A stretch of DNA of 64,000 nucleotides from an uncultured Erythrobacter sp. (GTDB lineage: Bacteria; Pseudomonadota; Alphaproteobacteria; Sphingomonadales; Sphingomonadaceae). Below, one piece after another: positions 43,423-51,360 of the stretch (the first letter of the stretch is position 1; each line of letters begins with the position of its first letter). Both the position numbers and the translations under genes were made by a program. The stretch covers positions 1,198,733-1,262,732 of the forward strand of contig CANNCZ010000002.1 in NCBI GenBank assembly GCA_947503275.1, written 5' to 3'. A model generated the notes under the pieces. The model saw nothing but the letters and a program-made list of their open reading frames with translations. It ran no database searches and was not told the origin of the DNA.

Positions 43423-44577
43423 ATGATTGATCCATATAACGCCTTTTCTCACCGCGCCGATGATGTTGGGACATGTCCGGATGGCCCTCTTTCAGGGCTG
43501 AGCATCGGCGTGAAGGCGAACATTGCGGTCAAAGGCATGCCGCACCACGCGGGTCTCGCGGCATGGATAGGCCGGATCGCGGCACAGGATGCTACGACGG
43601 TTGCCGCGTTGCGCGCTGCAGGCGCGATGATTGCTGGTACGCTTCATATGGAAGAAGGGGCGCTTGGTGCGAAGACCGACAATCCGCATTTCGGGCCGGT
43701 CCAAAACCCCCACCGTGCAGGCTATTCTCCAGGCGGCTCATCAGGGGGGAGCGGCGCGGCGGTGGCCGCCGGTCTGGTCGACGCAGCACTGGGCACCGAT
43801 ACAATGGGCTCGGTACGCATCCCGGCATCGCATTGCGGTGTTTACGGGTTCAAACCGGCGACTGACCGGGTGAGCCAAGATGGCTTGGAAGCGGCGGATT
43901 TGTCGCTGGACGCTATCGGGCCTTTGGCGCGCGACCTAGATACGTTGGAGCGAGTGGCGCGCGTCATGTCACGATTTGGCGAAGGTGGCATAGCTGGTGA
44001 TGGGGCCTCAGTTACGAAGCACGGCGTTGCGGTTCACCCCGAGGTTGCATCTGTGTTCGATAGAACCGCCGCCGCGCTGGCCACCTCTTTGGCGCAGGTC
44101 TCGCTGAGCCATGAACAAAGCCGCATTCGCTTTGCCGGCTTCATTGGCGTCTCGCGCGCAATGTCGGCGCATTTGCAAGGTGTGCCCATGTCCGATCATC
44201 TTGCAAAATTGCTGACCTATGGCCCCCGCCGTGCGGATTCCGATTGGGCCGAGGATCAGCGTATCCTGAGCCAGACCGCCGATGAAGTGTGCCGCGCGAT
44301 TGACGTGTATGGCTTTATGATCATGCCGACGGTCCCCAATCCCCCTTTTTCACACAGTGATCCCGAACCCGCCGCGCAAGCGGACTTCACCTGTCTTGCC
44401 AATATCGCCGGGCTGCCCGCGCTCAGCATCCCTGCGGGATGGACGGCGGATGGTTTGCCGATTGGCGTTCAGATCATCGGTCAAAGCGGCGCGGAGGCAG
44501 GGTTGTTCGCTCTTGCCCGCCAACTTGATGACAAATTGAGCGCCTATCGCGCGCCACCAAAATCAGAAGGAGCCTGA
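43423..44577 (+). CDS. Amidase-signature hydrolase
   Basis: 384 residues from ATG 43423; an in-frame ATG at 43399 lies inside the ligase gene. The Ser-cisSer-Lys triad is complete: Lys31 (GVKANIAVKG), Ser106 (GGSSGGSGAA) and nucleophile Ser130 (DTMGSVRIP). It is somewhat short for the family (usually 430-500), lacking part of the C-terminal region. It hydrolyses an amide to acid and ammonia, and is the second cytosolic amide hydrolase in the regulon. Confidence 0.92.
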   Translation: MIDPYNAFSHRADDVGTCPDGPLSGLSIGVKANIAVKGMPHHAGLAAWIGRIAAQDATTVAALRAAGAMIAGTLHMEEGALGAKTDNPHFGPVQNPHRAGYSPGGSSGGSGAAVAAGLVDAALGTDTMGSVRIPASHCGVYGFKPATDRVSQDGLEAADLSLDAIGPLARDLDTLERVARVMSRFGEGGIAGDGASVTKHGVAVHPEVASVFDRTAAALATSLAQVSLSHEQSRIRFAGFIGVSRAMSAHLQGVPMSDHLAKLLTYGPRRADSDWAEDQRILSQTADEVCRAIDVYGFMIMPTVPNPPFSHSDPEPAAQADFTCLANIAGLPALSIPAGWTADGLPIGVQIIGQSGAEAGLFALARQLDDKLSAYRAPPKSEGA

Positions 44578-44580
44578 AAC

Positions 44581-44889
44581 ATGCGCATTATCGTTCCGTT
44601 CAACCTAAAGCCTGGCACTGACATTACCGAATATGAGCAATGGGCAAAGACTAAGGATGTCCCGACGGCCAGCGCGCTCGCGTCTGTGAATAGCTTTACG
44701 GTGCACAAGGCCACCGGCCTGTTCGGCGATCCTGATACTCCGCCACCTTTTGCCTATTTCGAAGTGATCGACATCACCAATCTCGACGATTTCGTTGCCG
44801 ATGTTTCGAATGAGGAGTTTCAGGCAAAGGCCGCGCCGTTTCAGGATTATGCCGACGCGCCGCAATTCATCCTAACCGAAGATTTGTGA
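44581..44889 (+). CDS. REDY/HapK-like small protein
   Basis: 102 residues with the pattern MRIIVPFNLKPGTDITEYEQW, TVHKATGLFGD, PPFAYFEVIDI and EEFQAKAAPF, which I recognise as the REDY-like HapK group of dimeric alpha/beta-barrel proteins, related to EthD. RedY and HapK were named in prodiginine and related biosynthetic clusters, but similar proteins occur in catabolic operons, where they may be cyclases or accessory monooxygenase-like units. Preceded by AGAAGGAGCC, a strong ribosome site. Confidence 0.78.
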   Translation: MRIIVPFNLKPGTDITEYEQWAKTKDVPTASALASVNSFTVHKATGLFGDPDTPPPFAYFEVIDITNLDDFVADVSNEEFQAKAAPFQDYADAPQFILTEDL

Positions 44890-44901
44890 GGAGCACCGAA
44901 C

Positions 44902-45702
44902 GTGCCGAAATTTGAAGGCAAGACCATCGTTGTCACCGGATCGGCCAAGCAGAAAGGTCTGGGTCAGGGCATTCTTCAAGCCTTTGCGGATGAGGGCGCC
45001 AATTGCGTAATCTCTGACCTTGTCATTGATGATGAGGCCGAAGAAGTGGCCGCCGAATTGCGCGGGCGCGGCGCGAAAGTCTCCGCGATTGCTTGTGACG
45101 TTTCGGATGCAGCGCAATGCAGCGCGCTGATTGCGCAGGCATCCGATGCATTTGGCGCGGTCGATATCTTCGTCAACAATGCCGGAATTGGTTTTAAGAT
45201 GAAGCCGCTGCTTGAGGTCAACCCGGTTGATGAGTGGGATCAAGTGATCGCGGTCAATCTGTCAGGCGCGTTCTATTGCACGCAGGCCGCCGCGCGCGCG
45301 ATGGTGGATCGCGGGCAAGGGGGGCGCATTATCAACATCGCCTCACAAGCCGCAAAAACCGGATTTCCGCATTTGCCAGCCTATGTGTCGTCCAAACACG
45401 GTATGGTCGGCCTGACCCGAGCAAGCGCAGTTGAGCTTGGTTCACATGGCATCACTGTCAATGCGATCTGTCCAAACCACGTAACCACGGGCCTGGGCGC
45501 GCAGCAGAATGCCTATTTCTCAAAGCTGCTCGGCTTTGAAACGGTCGAGGCTTACTTGGAAAATATGAGTGCTAAGAACCCAATGGGTCGCCCCGGCCTT
45601 CCTTCCGACACAGCCGCAGCCTGTCTTTGGTTGGCGAGTGATGAGGCATTTTATGTGACCGGAGAAGCGCTCAACGTGTCCGGCGGTGAGGAGATGCATT
45701 GA
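44902..45702 (+). CDS. Short-chain dehydrogenase/reductase
   Basis: 266 residues from GTG 44902, with GAGGAGCACC upstream. It has the cofactor loop VTGSAKQKGLGQG (11-23), VNNAGIG, catalytic Ser148, Tyr161 and Lys165 (AYVSSKHG). A classical SDR that interconverts an alcohol and a ketone. Its stop overlaps the start of the deacetylase-fold gene (TGATG). Confidence 0.93.
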   Translation: MPKFEGKTIVVTGSAKQKGLGQGILQAFADEGANCVISDLVIDDEAEEVAAELRGRGAKVSAIACDVSDAAQCSALIAQASDAFGAVDIFVNNAGIGFKMKPLLEVNPVDEWDQVIAVNLSGAFYCTQAAARAMVDRGQGGRIINIASQAAKTGFPHLPAYVSSKHGMVGLTRASAVELGSHGITVNAICPNHVTTGLGAQQNAYFSKLLGFETVEAYLENMSAKNPMGRPGLPSDTAAACLWLASDEAFYVTGEALNVSGGEEMH

Positions 45703-46574
45703 TGGCCTTGAAAGAAGAACGCATCGACTGGCCCAACGGCGCGAAAATGGCTCTGAGTGTCGTCGTCAATGTCGAAGAAGGCAGCGAGATGACTATTGCC
45801 CGGGGCGATCGCGGGATGGAGCCAGTCGATGAGCTGGGCGTCTTCGTAAAATCTAAAATTCGCAATTACTCGAATGAATCCAACTACCTTTACGGTATCA
45901 AAGCTGGCGCGCCGCGGATCATCAAATTGCTGAAGCGGTATGACATCATGGCCAGCTGGACCGTCGCTGCGCTTAGCTTGGAAAACCATCCAGAGATCGC
46001 TGAGGCGATTGTGGAACTGGGCCATGAGCCGGTCAGCCACGGCTGGCGCTGGGTGCATCAGTTTAAAATGGACGAGGAGCAGGAGCGCGAGTTCATTCGC
46101 AAAGCGGTGTCCAGCATCGAAGAAACGTGCGGGGTTCGGCCTTATGGCTGGCTTTCGCGCTACCTCTTGACCGACAACACCCGCCGCCTTTTGAGCGAAG
46201 AGGGTTTCACCTATCACATGGATGATTATTCCGGCGACGTGCCTTTTTGGGATCGTGACACGGTGCCCAAAAAACCGATGTGCATTGTGCCGTATCAGCT
46301 CGACAATAATGATATGAAGATGTGGACCGATCCGGCGCTCACCCCGCACCAGTGGTTGGACTATGCAAAAGCCAATTTCGATCAAGTCTATGCCGAGGGC
46401 GAGGAGGGCAATCCCAAGATGATGAGTTTGGGGCTGCACCTGCGCATTATCGGGCGGCCAGGCCGCATTTGGGCGTTGGAGGAGTTTTTCAAACATGTCC
46501 GTGCGCATGAAAGCGTGTGGGTCACCACCCGCAAAGCCATCGCGGATCACTTTATGGAAGCGCACCCGGCATGA
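45702..46574 (+). CDS. PuuE-like polysaccharide deacetylase-fold protein (allantoinase-like), copy 3
   Basis: 290 residues from ATG 45702. This copy is the most PuuE-like of the three: VVVNVEEGSEMTIARGD (about 21-37) and SHGWRWVHQF (about 109-118), both close to metal-independent allantoinase. It also has GWLSRYLLTDNTRRLL. Hydrolysis of a cyclic amide is the natural inference. No other purine-degradation gene (uricase, allantoicase) is present, so allantoin itself is unlikely. Confidence 0.88.
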   Translation: MALKEERIDWPNGAKMALSVVVNVEEGSEMTIARGDRGMEPVDELGVFVKSKIRNYSNESNYLYGIKAGAPRIIKLLKRYDIMASWTVAALSLENHPEIAEAIVELGHEPVSHGWRWVHQFKMDEEQEREFIRKAVSSIEETCGVRPYGWLSRYLLTDNTRRLLSEEGFTYHMDDYSGDVPFWDRDTVPKKPMCIVPYQLDNNDMKMWTDPALTPHQWLDYAKANFDQVYAEGEEGNPKMMSLGLHLRIIGRPGRIWALEEFFKHVRAHESVWVTTRKAIADHFMEAHPA

Positions 46575-47341
46575 CCCTGCGCCTCGAAATTGACGGCAAT
46601 GTCGCCCATCTGCTGATCGACCGTGCGGATAAGCGCAATGCATTTAACATGGCGATGTGGGAGATGATGCCGGGCCTGCTGGATCAAGCGGTGAACACCC
46701 CCGGTTTGCGCCTGTTGGTGATCCGCTCAGCTCAGCCGGAGCGCGCTTTTTGCGCGGGCGCCGATATCAAGGAATTGCTCGCCAAAAAGGACGATTCCGA
46801 TTGGCGCGCCGCGAACCAAGTCGCGATTAATCGCGTGCAGAGCGAGTTAACGCGTCTGTCTCTGCCTACGCTTGCGTTTATCGAGGGAGACTGTGTTGGC
46901 GGGGGATGCGGGATCGCGCTTGCTTGCGATTTGCGTATTGCCACGCCGCAAGCTCGGTTTGGCATCACCCCTGCCAAATTGGGGCTGGTTTATCCGCTAC
47001 ATGATGTGAAGCTGCTGACTGACTTGGTTGGGCCGGGGCAGGCCAAGCGCATACTCTTCACGGGCGGATTGATCGACGCCGAAGAGGCCTTGCGGATTGG
47101 GCTGATTGAAACGCTTGGCGCTTCGGCAGATGACATGATCGAGGCGCTCGCCTCGGCTAGCCCGCATTCGATCCGTGAGACGAAAATGTTCGTGCGGCGA
47201 GTTCTTGATGGACAGGTGGACGATGATGCGGAGACGTTACGCATTTTTGCGGAGGCTTTTACGGGTCCGGATTTCCTCGAAGGAACCAGCGCCTTTGTCC
47301 AAAAACGCAAACCCATATTTGGTCAGGAGTCTGGCAAATGA
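46571..47341 (+). CDS. Enoyl-CoA hydratase/isomerase (crotonase) family protein without the usual glutamates
   Basis: 256 residues from ATG 46571. The crotonase fold is clear: RADKRNAFNMAMW, the oxyanion AFCAGADIKEL (about 61-71), and GDCVGGGCGIALACDLRIA. In hydratases the positions after GGGC and in the following PEI-type motif are Glu; here they read GGGCGIA and TPAKLG, so both acid-base glutamates appear replaced. It may be an isomerase, hydrolase or decarboxylase of the family. Four-base overlaps join it to both neighbours. Confidence 0.88.
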   Translation: MTLRLEIDGNVAHLLIDRADKRNAFNMAMWEMMPGLLDQAVNTPGLRLLVIRSAQPERAFCAGADIKELLAKKDDSDWRAANQVAINRVQSELTRLSLPTLAFIEGDCVGGGCGIALACDLRIATPQARFGITPAKLGLVYPLHDVKLLTDLVGPGQAKRILFTGGLIDAEEALRIGLIETLGASADDMIEALASASPHSIRETKMFVRRVLDGQVDDDAETLRIFAEAFTGPDFLEGTSAFVQKRKPIFGQESGK

Positions 47342-48240
47342 CGATACCCCACGGGACTATTCTCGGCGGATTGTCGACCGTTCCCGATCTCGATCGCGCT
47401 CTGGCTGGATACCGCGATGTGCTGGGCCTTAATCTGGTGGAGCAGGGCGAGCTAAGTGATGATCTCGCGCGCAGCTGGGATTGCCCTGCCAATGCGGGGT
47501 CGCGCTATGCTGTGCTGCGTCCAGTCAGCGATGCACCGTGTTGGTTCCGACTGGTTGAACAACCCAGCCATCCCGATTTTGCGCCCACGACCACCTATGG
47601 CTGGGCGGCGTTTGAAACCACGGTTGAGGATGTCTGGCATTGGCCTGATGCTCTGCCTAAGGACCTGTTTGAGATCGTTGGGCCGCCAAAGATACTTGAG
47701 AATATCGAACCCGCTTTTATTCCAATGCAGGCGCTGGGAACGGGTCGCGAGATGATTTATCTCAACCAAGTTCTTGGCGATTTGCCCGATACCGATTTGC
47801 CGCGTGCTGGGTCGCCGGTCGACAAGATTTTCATCGTCGTCTTGGCAACGCCCAGCCGCGAAACAAGCATTGCTTGGTATTGTGACCGTTTGGGCCTGAT
47901 GCGCGGCGCAGATTACACACTGCCCTACAGCATGATCAACGATGCCTTCAATCTTGCACCAGAGACCCAGACAACGATTACTATGGTCAGCCACACCAAA
48001 ATGCCGATTGTAGAAGTCGATGATTATCCAGCAGCCGCGACACCGCGCGCGCGACATCTAGGGATGCTTCCGCCCGGCAATGCCATGGTGACGCTCGCGG
48101 TCGAAGACCTTGATGCGTGCACTGCCGATTGGATCGCTGCGCCTCGGCCCCGCGACGGCGCACTTTACGAAGGCCGACGCACGGCATGCGCAATTGGCGC
48201 TGGCGGCGAACTGGTCGAATGCGTAGAGGTTGGGGCATGA
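47338..48240 (+). CDS. Cytosolic two-domain VOC protein
   Basis: 300 residues. Two VOC modules: TVPDLDRALAGYRDVLGLNLV at the start and SRETSIAWYCDRLGLMRG in the second half, with a late NAMVTLAVEDLD. No signal peptide, in contrast to the exported two-module protein at 24086-25138, which has the same layout. Likely metal-dependent; activity unknown. Overlaps neighbours by four bases. Confidence 0.87.
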   Translation: MTIPHGTILGGLSTVPDLDRALAGYRDVLGLNLVEQGELSDDLARSWDCPANAGSRYAVLRPVSDAPCWFRLVEQPSHPDFAPTTTYGWAAFETTVEDVWHWPDALPKDLFEIVGPPKILENIEPAFIPMQALGTGREMIYLNQVLGDLPDTDLPRAGSPVDKIFIVVLATPSRETSIAWYCDRLGLMRGADYTLPYSMINDAFNLAPETQTTITMVSHTKMPIVEVDDYPAAATPRARHLGMLPPGNAMVTLAVEDLDACTADWIAAPRPRDGALYEGRRTACAIGAGGELVECVEVGA

Positions 48241-48539
48241 CACTTTTTGCATTCTATTGCCGCGACGGGGTAAATGCGGCGGCGCTGCGCGAGCAATTCC
48301 TCGCTCAGCATCTTGCCCATATCGAAGCCCACATCGATGACTTTGCTGTCGCCGGTCCGTTAAAGGACAATGGCGAGACCGTGGGGTCTTTAGTGGTCCT
48401 CAAAGCTGAAGACGAAGCCGAAGCACGCGCTAAATTTGAAGCCGATCCTTATCATGCAGCTGGGGTCTGGCAGTCGGTCCACACCACCCAATTCCTTGGG
48501 GTTGCAGGCGAATGGGTCGGCGGAGCGGCGTGGAAGTAA
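48237..48539 (+). CDS. YciI-like small protein
   Basis: 100 residues from ATG 48237. Pattern TLFAFYCRDG, HLAHIEAHIDDFAVAGPLKDNGE, VVLKAEDEAEARAKFEADPY is the YCII-related fold, where the His after the N-terminal strand is the conserved residue. Members serve as small isomerases or dehalogenase-like accessory units. It is the last gene of the plus-strand operon; I see no clear terminator before the convergent AhpD-like gene. Confidence 0.85.
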   Translation: MTLFAFYCRDGVNAAALREQFLAQHLAHIEAHIDDFAVAGPLKDNGETVGSLVVLKAEDEAEARAKFEADPYHAAGVWQSVHTTQFLGVAGEWVGGAAWK

Positions 48540-48576
48540 CGCAGAGCTCTAAAGGGCCAAGCTGGGTAAACAAAGT

Positions 48577-49176
48577 TCACACAGTTTTGTGCTGCCCCGG
48601 TTCCCACACATCGCGGTCGTAGGTTTTCTCTGCAAATTTCAGAGGCTGGTCCTCTAGCTCGGTTGCGAGAGTATCGTTCCAGCGATTGAGGAAGCCGAAC
48701 AGCGAGATCACGCCCATTATCTCCATAATTTGCTGGCGGGTGAAATGCTCCTCTAACGCGCGGAAGTGATCATCACTCGCCGCATTGGGCTGTGTGCCCG
48801 CAGCCCGCGCAAGGTTGAGCGCCGCACGTTCCCTCTCGGAAAACAGCGGACTTGTCTCATACTCCCACACAGATGCTATTTTCTCCGCATCGCCGCCGAC
48901 CATTTTGGCCGCGCCATGGGCGGTATGCGCCTGACAATACCGACATCCGGCGGCTCCGCTGGTGATGGTCGCTATCAGCCGCTTCAAAACCGGATCAAGC
49001 TCCCCTGGCTTGTAGATAATAGCGACCAATTGCTCCATCGCGCCCAGCAATTCGGGCCAATGCGCCATGGTTAGGACATCGTTGGGGGTGAACCCCATAA
49101 TCTCCTCGGCATAAGCGAGGTTTTTACGCGTGGTTTCGAGCAGGTCTTCGACTGCGACAGGCGCGATGCGGGTCAT
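48577..49176 (-). CDS. AhpD-like/carboxymuconolactone decarboxylase family protein
   Basis: 199 residues from ATG 49176, overlapping the previous stop by four bases. The CMD/AhpD core has the redox motif GCRYCQAHTAHG (about 93-104), with the CxxC and His of AhpD peroxidase-type members. The family includes alkylhydroperoxidase partners and lactone decarboxylases; the CxxC speaks for a thiol-redox role. It ends the short minus-strand operon from 50365. Confidence 0.9.
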   Translation of the reverse strand: MTRIAPVAVEDLLETTRKNLAYAEEIMGFTPNDVLTMAHWPELLGAMEQLVAIIYKPGELDPVLKRLIATITSGAAGCRYCQAHTAHGAAKMVGGDAEKIASVWEYETSPLFSERERAALNLARAAGTQPNAASDDHFRALEEHFTRQQIMEIMGVISLFGFLNRWNDTLATELEDQPLKFAEKTYDRDVWEPGQHKTV

Positions 49177-49730
49177 TCGAAGCCTTCGGGAGTCACATCG
49201 GGCGAAAAATTGTCGATATCTCGCCAGAGTTTCCAGGCGCCGTCTTCCCACTTGTAAACGAGGAAAGACCGGCCCGATACGACGACAGGCGCTTCGCCGG
49301 GAAGGGTCACGTCCATGCGGTATTTCGCCGTGACAAATCCGAAACTGGCGGGTGCACTATTCTGATCGAGAACCGCCTCTTCATTCTCGAAACGAAATTC
49401 GACCTCTGCTCCCGTTTCGGAAAGCCGCCTTAGGAACGTGACAATGTCGTCGGCTCCGGTGATCTTTGGCTGGTCATTCGACATCAAAACCGCATCATCG
49501 GCATAAAGCGCGCGCAATGCGTCCCAATCACCAGCTGCGTAATTTGACCGCCAATCCTGGCCCGCTGCATTTAGCAAGGCTTGCTGATTGGCCGATGTCT
49601 GCTCTTGTTCGGGTGCTACCGAATTGGCCGCCGGGCATGCGATCAGCATGAGCGAGAGCGGAAGGATCGCAAAGGCACGTTTCCGATTAAGCCTGCCATA
49701 ACGGGTTGTTGGCGCGCAAATTGTTGTCAT
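49173..49730 (-). CDS. Exported SnoaL-like (DUF4440-type) protein
   Basis: 185 residues from ATG 49730, joined by four-base overlaps on both sides. A leader with a lipobox-like LMLIAC near residue 32 precedes a SnoaL/NTF2-like domain (about 52-180): DWRSNYAAGDWDALRALYADDAV, then WKLWRDIDNFSPD. The fold binds or isomerises small hydrophobic molecules. Export is indicated by the leader; the lipid anchor is tentative. Confidence 0.8.
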   Translation of the reverse strand: MTTICAPTTRYGRLNRKRAFAILPLSLMLIACPAANSVAPEQEQTSANQQALLNAAGQDWRSNYAAGDWDALRALYADDAVLMSNDQPKITGADDIVTFLRRLSETGAEVEFRFENEEAVLDQNSAPASFGFVTAKYRMDVTLPGEAPVVVSGRSFLVYKWEDGAWKLWRDIDNFSPDVTPEGFE

Positions 49731-50365
49731 TGCCCGCCCTCTTCTTCGACTAGGCTGCAACTACCCTGAACCCAGCGCAAATTGATACCGACGAGCTCCG
49801 CATCGGGTGACGCCCAGCTGTAGCTTTCGGCGCGATCCGGGTCATCTTTGTGAATATAGATGACCAAAGAAGGCCGATTGCGGCTGCCCTGTGCCCACGT
49901 CACATTACGCAAACGCACCGTCACGTCTGGCGCCTCGCCATTGCCGGGCACATAGACCCGCCCCCCTTGATCGAAAGTCGCGAGACCTCGAGTGAAGGTC
50001 CAATCTGCGCTTCCATCAGCATTGCCTGCAAATTTGCGGGCAGAAAGCCAGCAACTGAACCGGCGGGCCTTGCGGATCTCACTGCCGGAGATTTCCCAGC
50101 CAGACCCGCCTGCGCGCGAAGCAAGCCCCGGTATCGGGCCGTCGCTCCATTCGCTTTGAGGCTCGGCGAACGCGTCTATCGACCGCCAATTTCCGTCAGC
50201 GCGGACCTCAAAGGCCATATCGGTGTGACGCGTTCGCCCTTCTTCTTCGGCGAAATAGACGTCTTCGGTATTGGTCCAAATGCCGGGCGGCAAGCGGTCC
50301 TCGCTGATCGCGGGAGCGGCCGCCGTGAGCGCCAGGAGTGCGAGAATGGATGCCAATTTGCTCAT
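49727..50365 (-). CDS. Exported protein of unknown function
   Basis: 212 residues with a clear signal peptide (MSKLASILALLALTAAAPAIS). The mature part is beta-rich (FEVRADGNWRSID, GLATFDQGGRVYVPG, VRLRNVTWAQGSRN) and has cysteines near positions 104 and 204. I do not recognise a family. It begins the three-gene minus-strand operon and faces the exported protein gene at 50433 across operator O7. Confidence 0.75.
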   Translation of the reverse strand: MSKLASILALLALTAAAPAISEDRLPPGIWTNTEDVYFAEEEGRTRHTDMAFEVRADGNWRSIDAFAEPQSEWSDGPIPGLASRAGGSGWEISGSEIRKARRFSCWLSARKFAGNADGSADWTFTRGLATFDQGGRVYVPGNGEAPDVTVRLRNVTWAQGSRNRPSLVIYIHKDDPDRAESYSWASPDAELVGINLRWVQGSCSLVEEEGGQ

Positions 50366-50398
50366 AGCTCTTGCTTAGACCAGCGCCCCATGGTTGAA

Positions 50399-50416
50399 AA
50401 GATGTCCGGACAAATT
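50399..50416. promoter_or_regulatory. Operator O7 (right arm perfect)
   Basis: AAGATGTCCGGACAAATT keeps the right half and centre of the palindrome and loses two bases of the left arm. It lies between the divergent genes at 50365 (minus) and 50433 (plus), the last pair of the cluster, 17 bases from the plus-strand start. Confidence 0.65.
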
Positions 50417-50432
50417 GGAAAGGCTCTTCATT

Positions 50433-51239
50433 ATGCTGCGCTGGCTGCTGCCTGTATTCGCACTCATGATTTCTGCGGCGATGGCGCCTGCGATGGCAGA
50501 TGATCGTCAACTGCCAACTCCACGGGAAGTTGTCGAACATGGTGTGGCGGCGCATGGCGGGGATGTGTGGATGGAGCCGGGCACACTGGTCCTGACCGGG
50601 CAGGCTACATTCTACAGCGCAGACAGTATGGTCCCGCGCATCACATCGGATGATTACCGCATGTGGCGGGTGATGGAACCGAACCGTTCATCCGCTCACG
50701 GCGCAGATGGGATGGTGCGGATCACTGCAAAATCTGCCGAACGGGTAATCTTTGAAGTTGGATATGACGGCGAAACGACATGGAATGAGCGCGGGATCGT
50801 GCCAAAGGCAGAAGCCGATGCATTCTGGGCCAGCAATTTCGGATTTGGCATCATCCGATCAGCATTGAAAGAAGGCTTTACGCTTCAATCCGCGCCGCAG
50901 CGCGAAATTGGCGGACGGGCGATCAACATCGTGCGGGTTATCGATCCGAAAGGGGCAGAGACGGTGTTCGGCTTTGACTCAGAAAGCCACTTTATCCGCT
51001 ACATGGCGTTTCGCTCTCCGCGCGGCTTTCACGAACGGTTTTACGACGATTTCGTCCGGCTCGACAATGGCTGGGTTCAGGCCCGCAGCGTAACGCTGCT
51101 TTATGATGGGATCATCAGCAACACTGTGCTTTGGACGCAGGCAATTGTCGGCGAACCGATTCCGCCAGAGACATTCACCCCTCCGGCAGATACTGTCCGA
51201 GCAAATGCACCATCCGGCGAAACCGAGGTGACAGAGTAG
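50433..51239 (+). CDS. Exported protein, outer-membrane-lipoprotein-sorting-like
   Basis: 268 residues from ATG 50433, preceded by GGAAAGG. Signal peptide MLRWLLPVFALMISAAMAPA ends ADD at about 24. The mature part has VVEHGVAAHGGDVWMEPG, YDGETTWNERG and FDSESHFIRYM, in the manner of LolA-like or DUF-type periplasmic proteins that carry lipophilic cargo. It is the last gene of the regulon before the recombinase scar at 51.4 kb. Confidence 0.75.
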   Translation: MLRWLLPVFALMISAAMAPAMADDRQLPTPREVVEHGVAAHGGDVWMEPGTLVLTGQATFYSADSMVPRITSDDYRMWRVMEPNRSSAHGADGMVRITAKSAERVIFEVGYDGETTWNERGIVPKAEADAFWASNFGFGIIRSALKEGFTLQSAPQREIGGRAINIVRVIDPKGAETVFGFDSESHFIRYMAFRSPRGFHERFYDDFVRLDNGWVQARSVTLLYDGIISNTVLWTQAIVGEPIPPETFTPPADTVRANAPSGETEVTE

Positions 51240-51360
51240 GGCGACACAATGCCCAGACCCAAGAAACCAGGCAGTCCATTCAGGTGTCTAGAGCCGCTGG
51301 CTGCGCGGGTGTTTCCTCGGCTTTGGCCGTCCAGCCAAGAGGCGAAGGGGTCCGTGTTTG

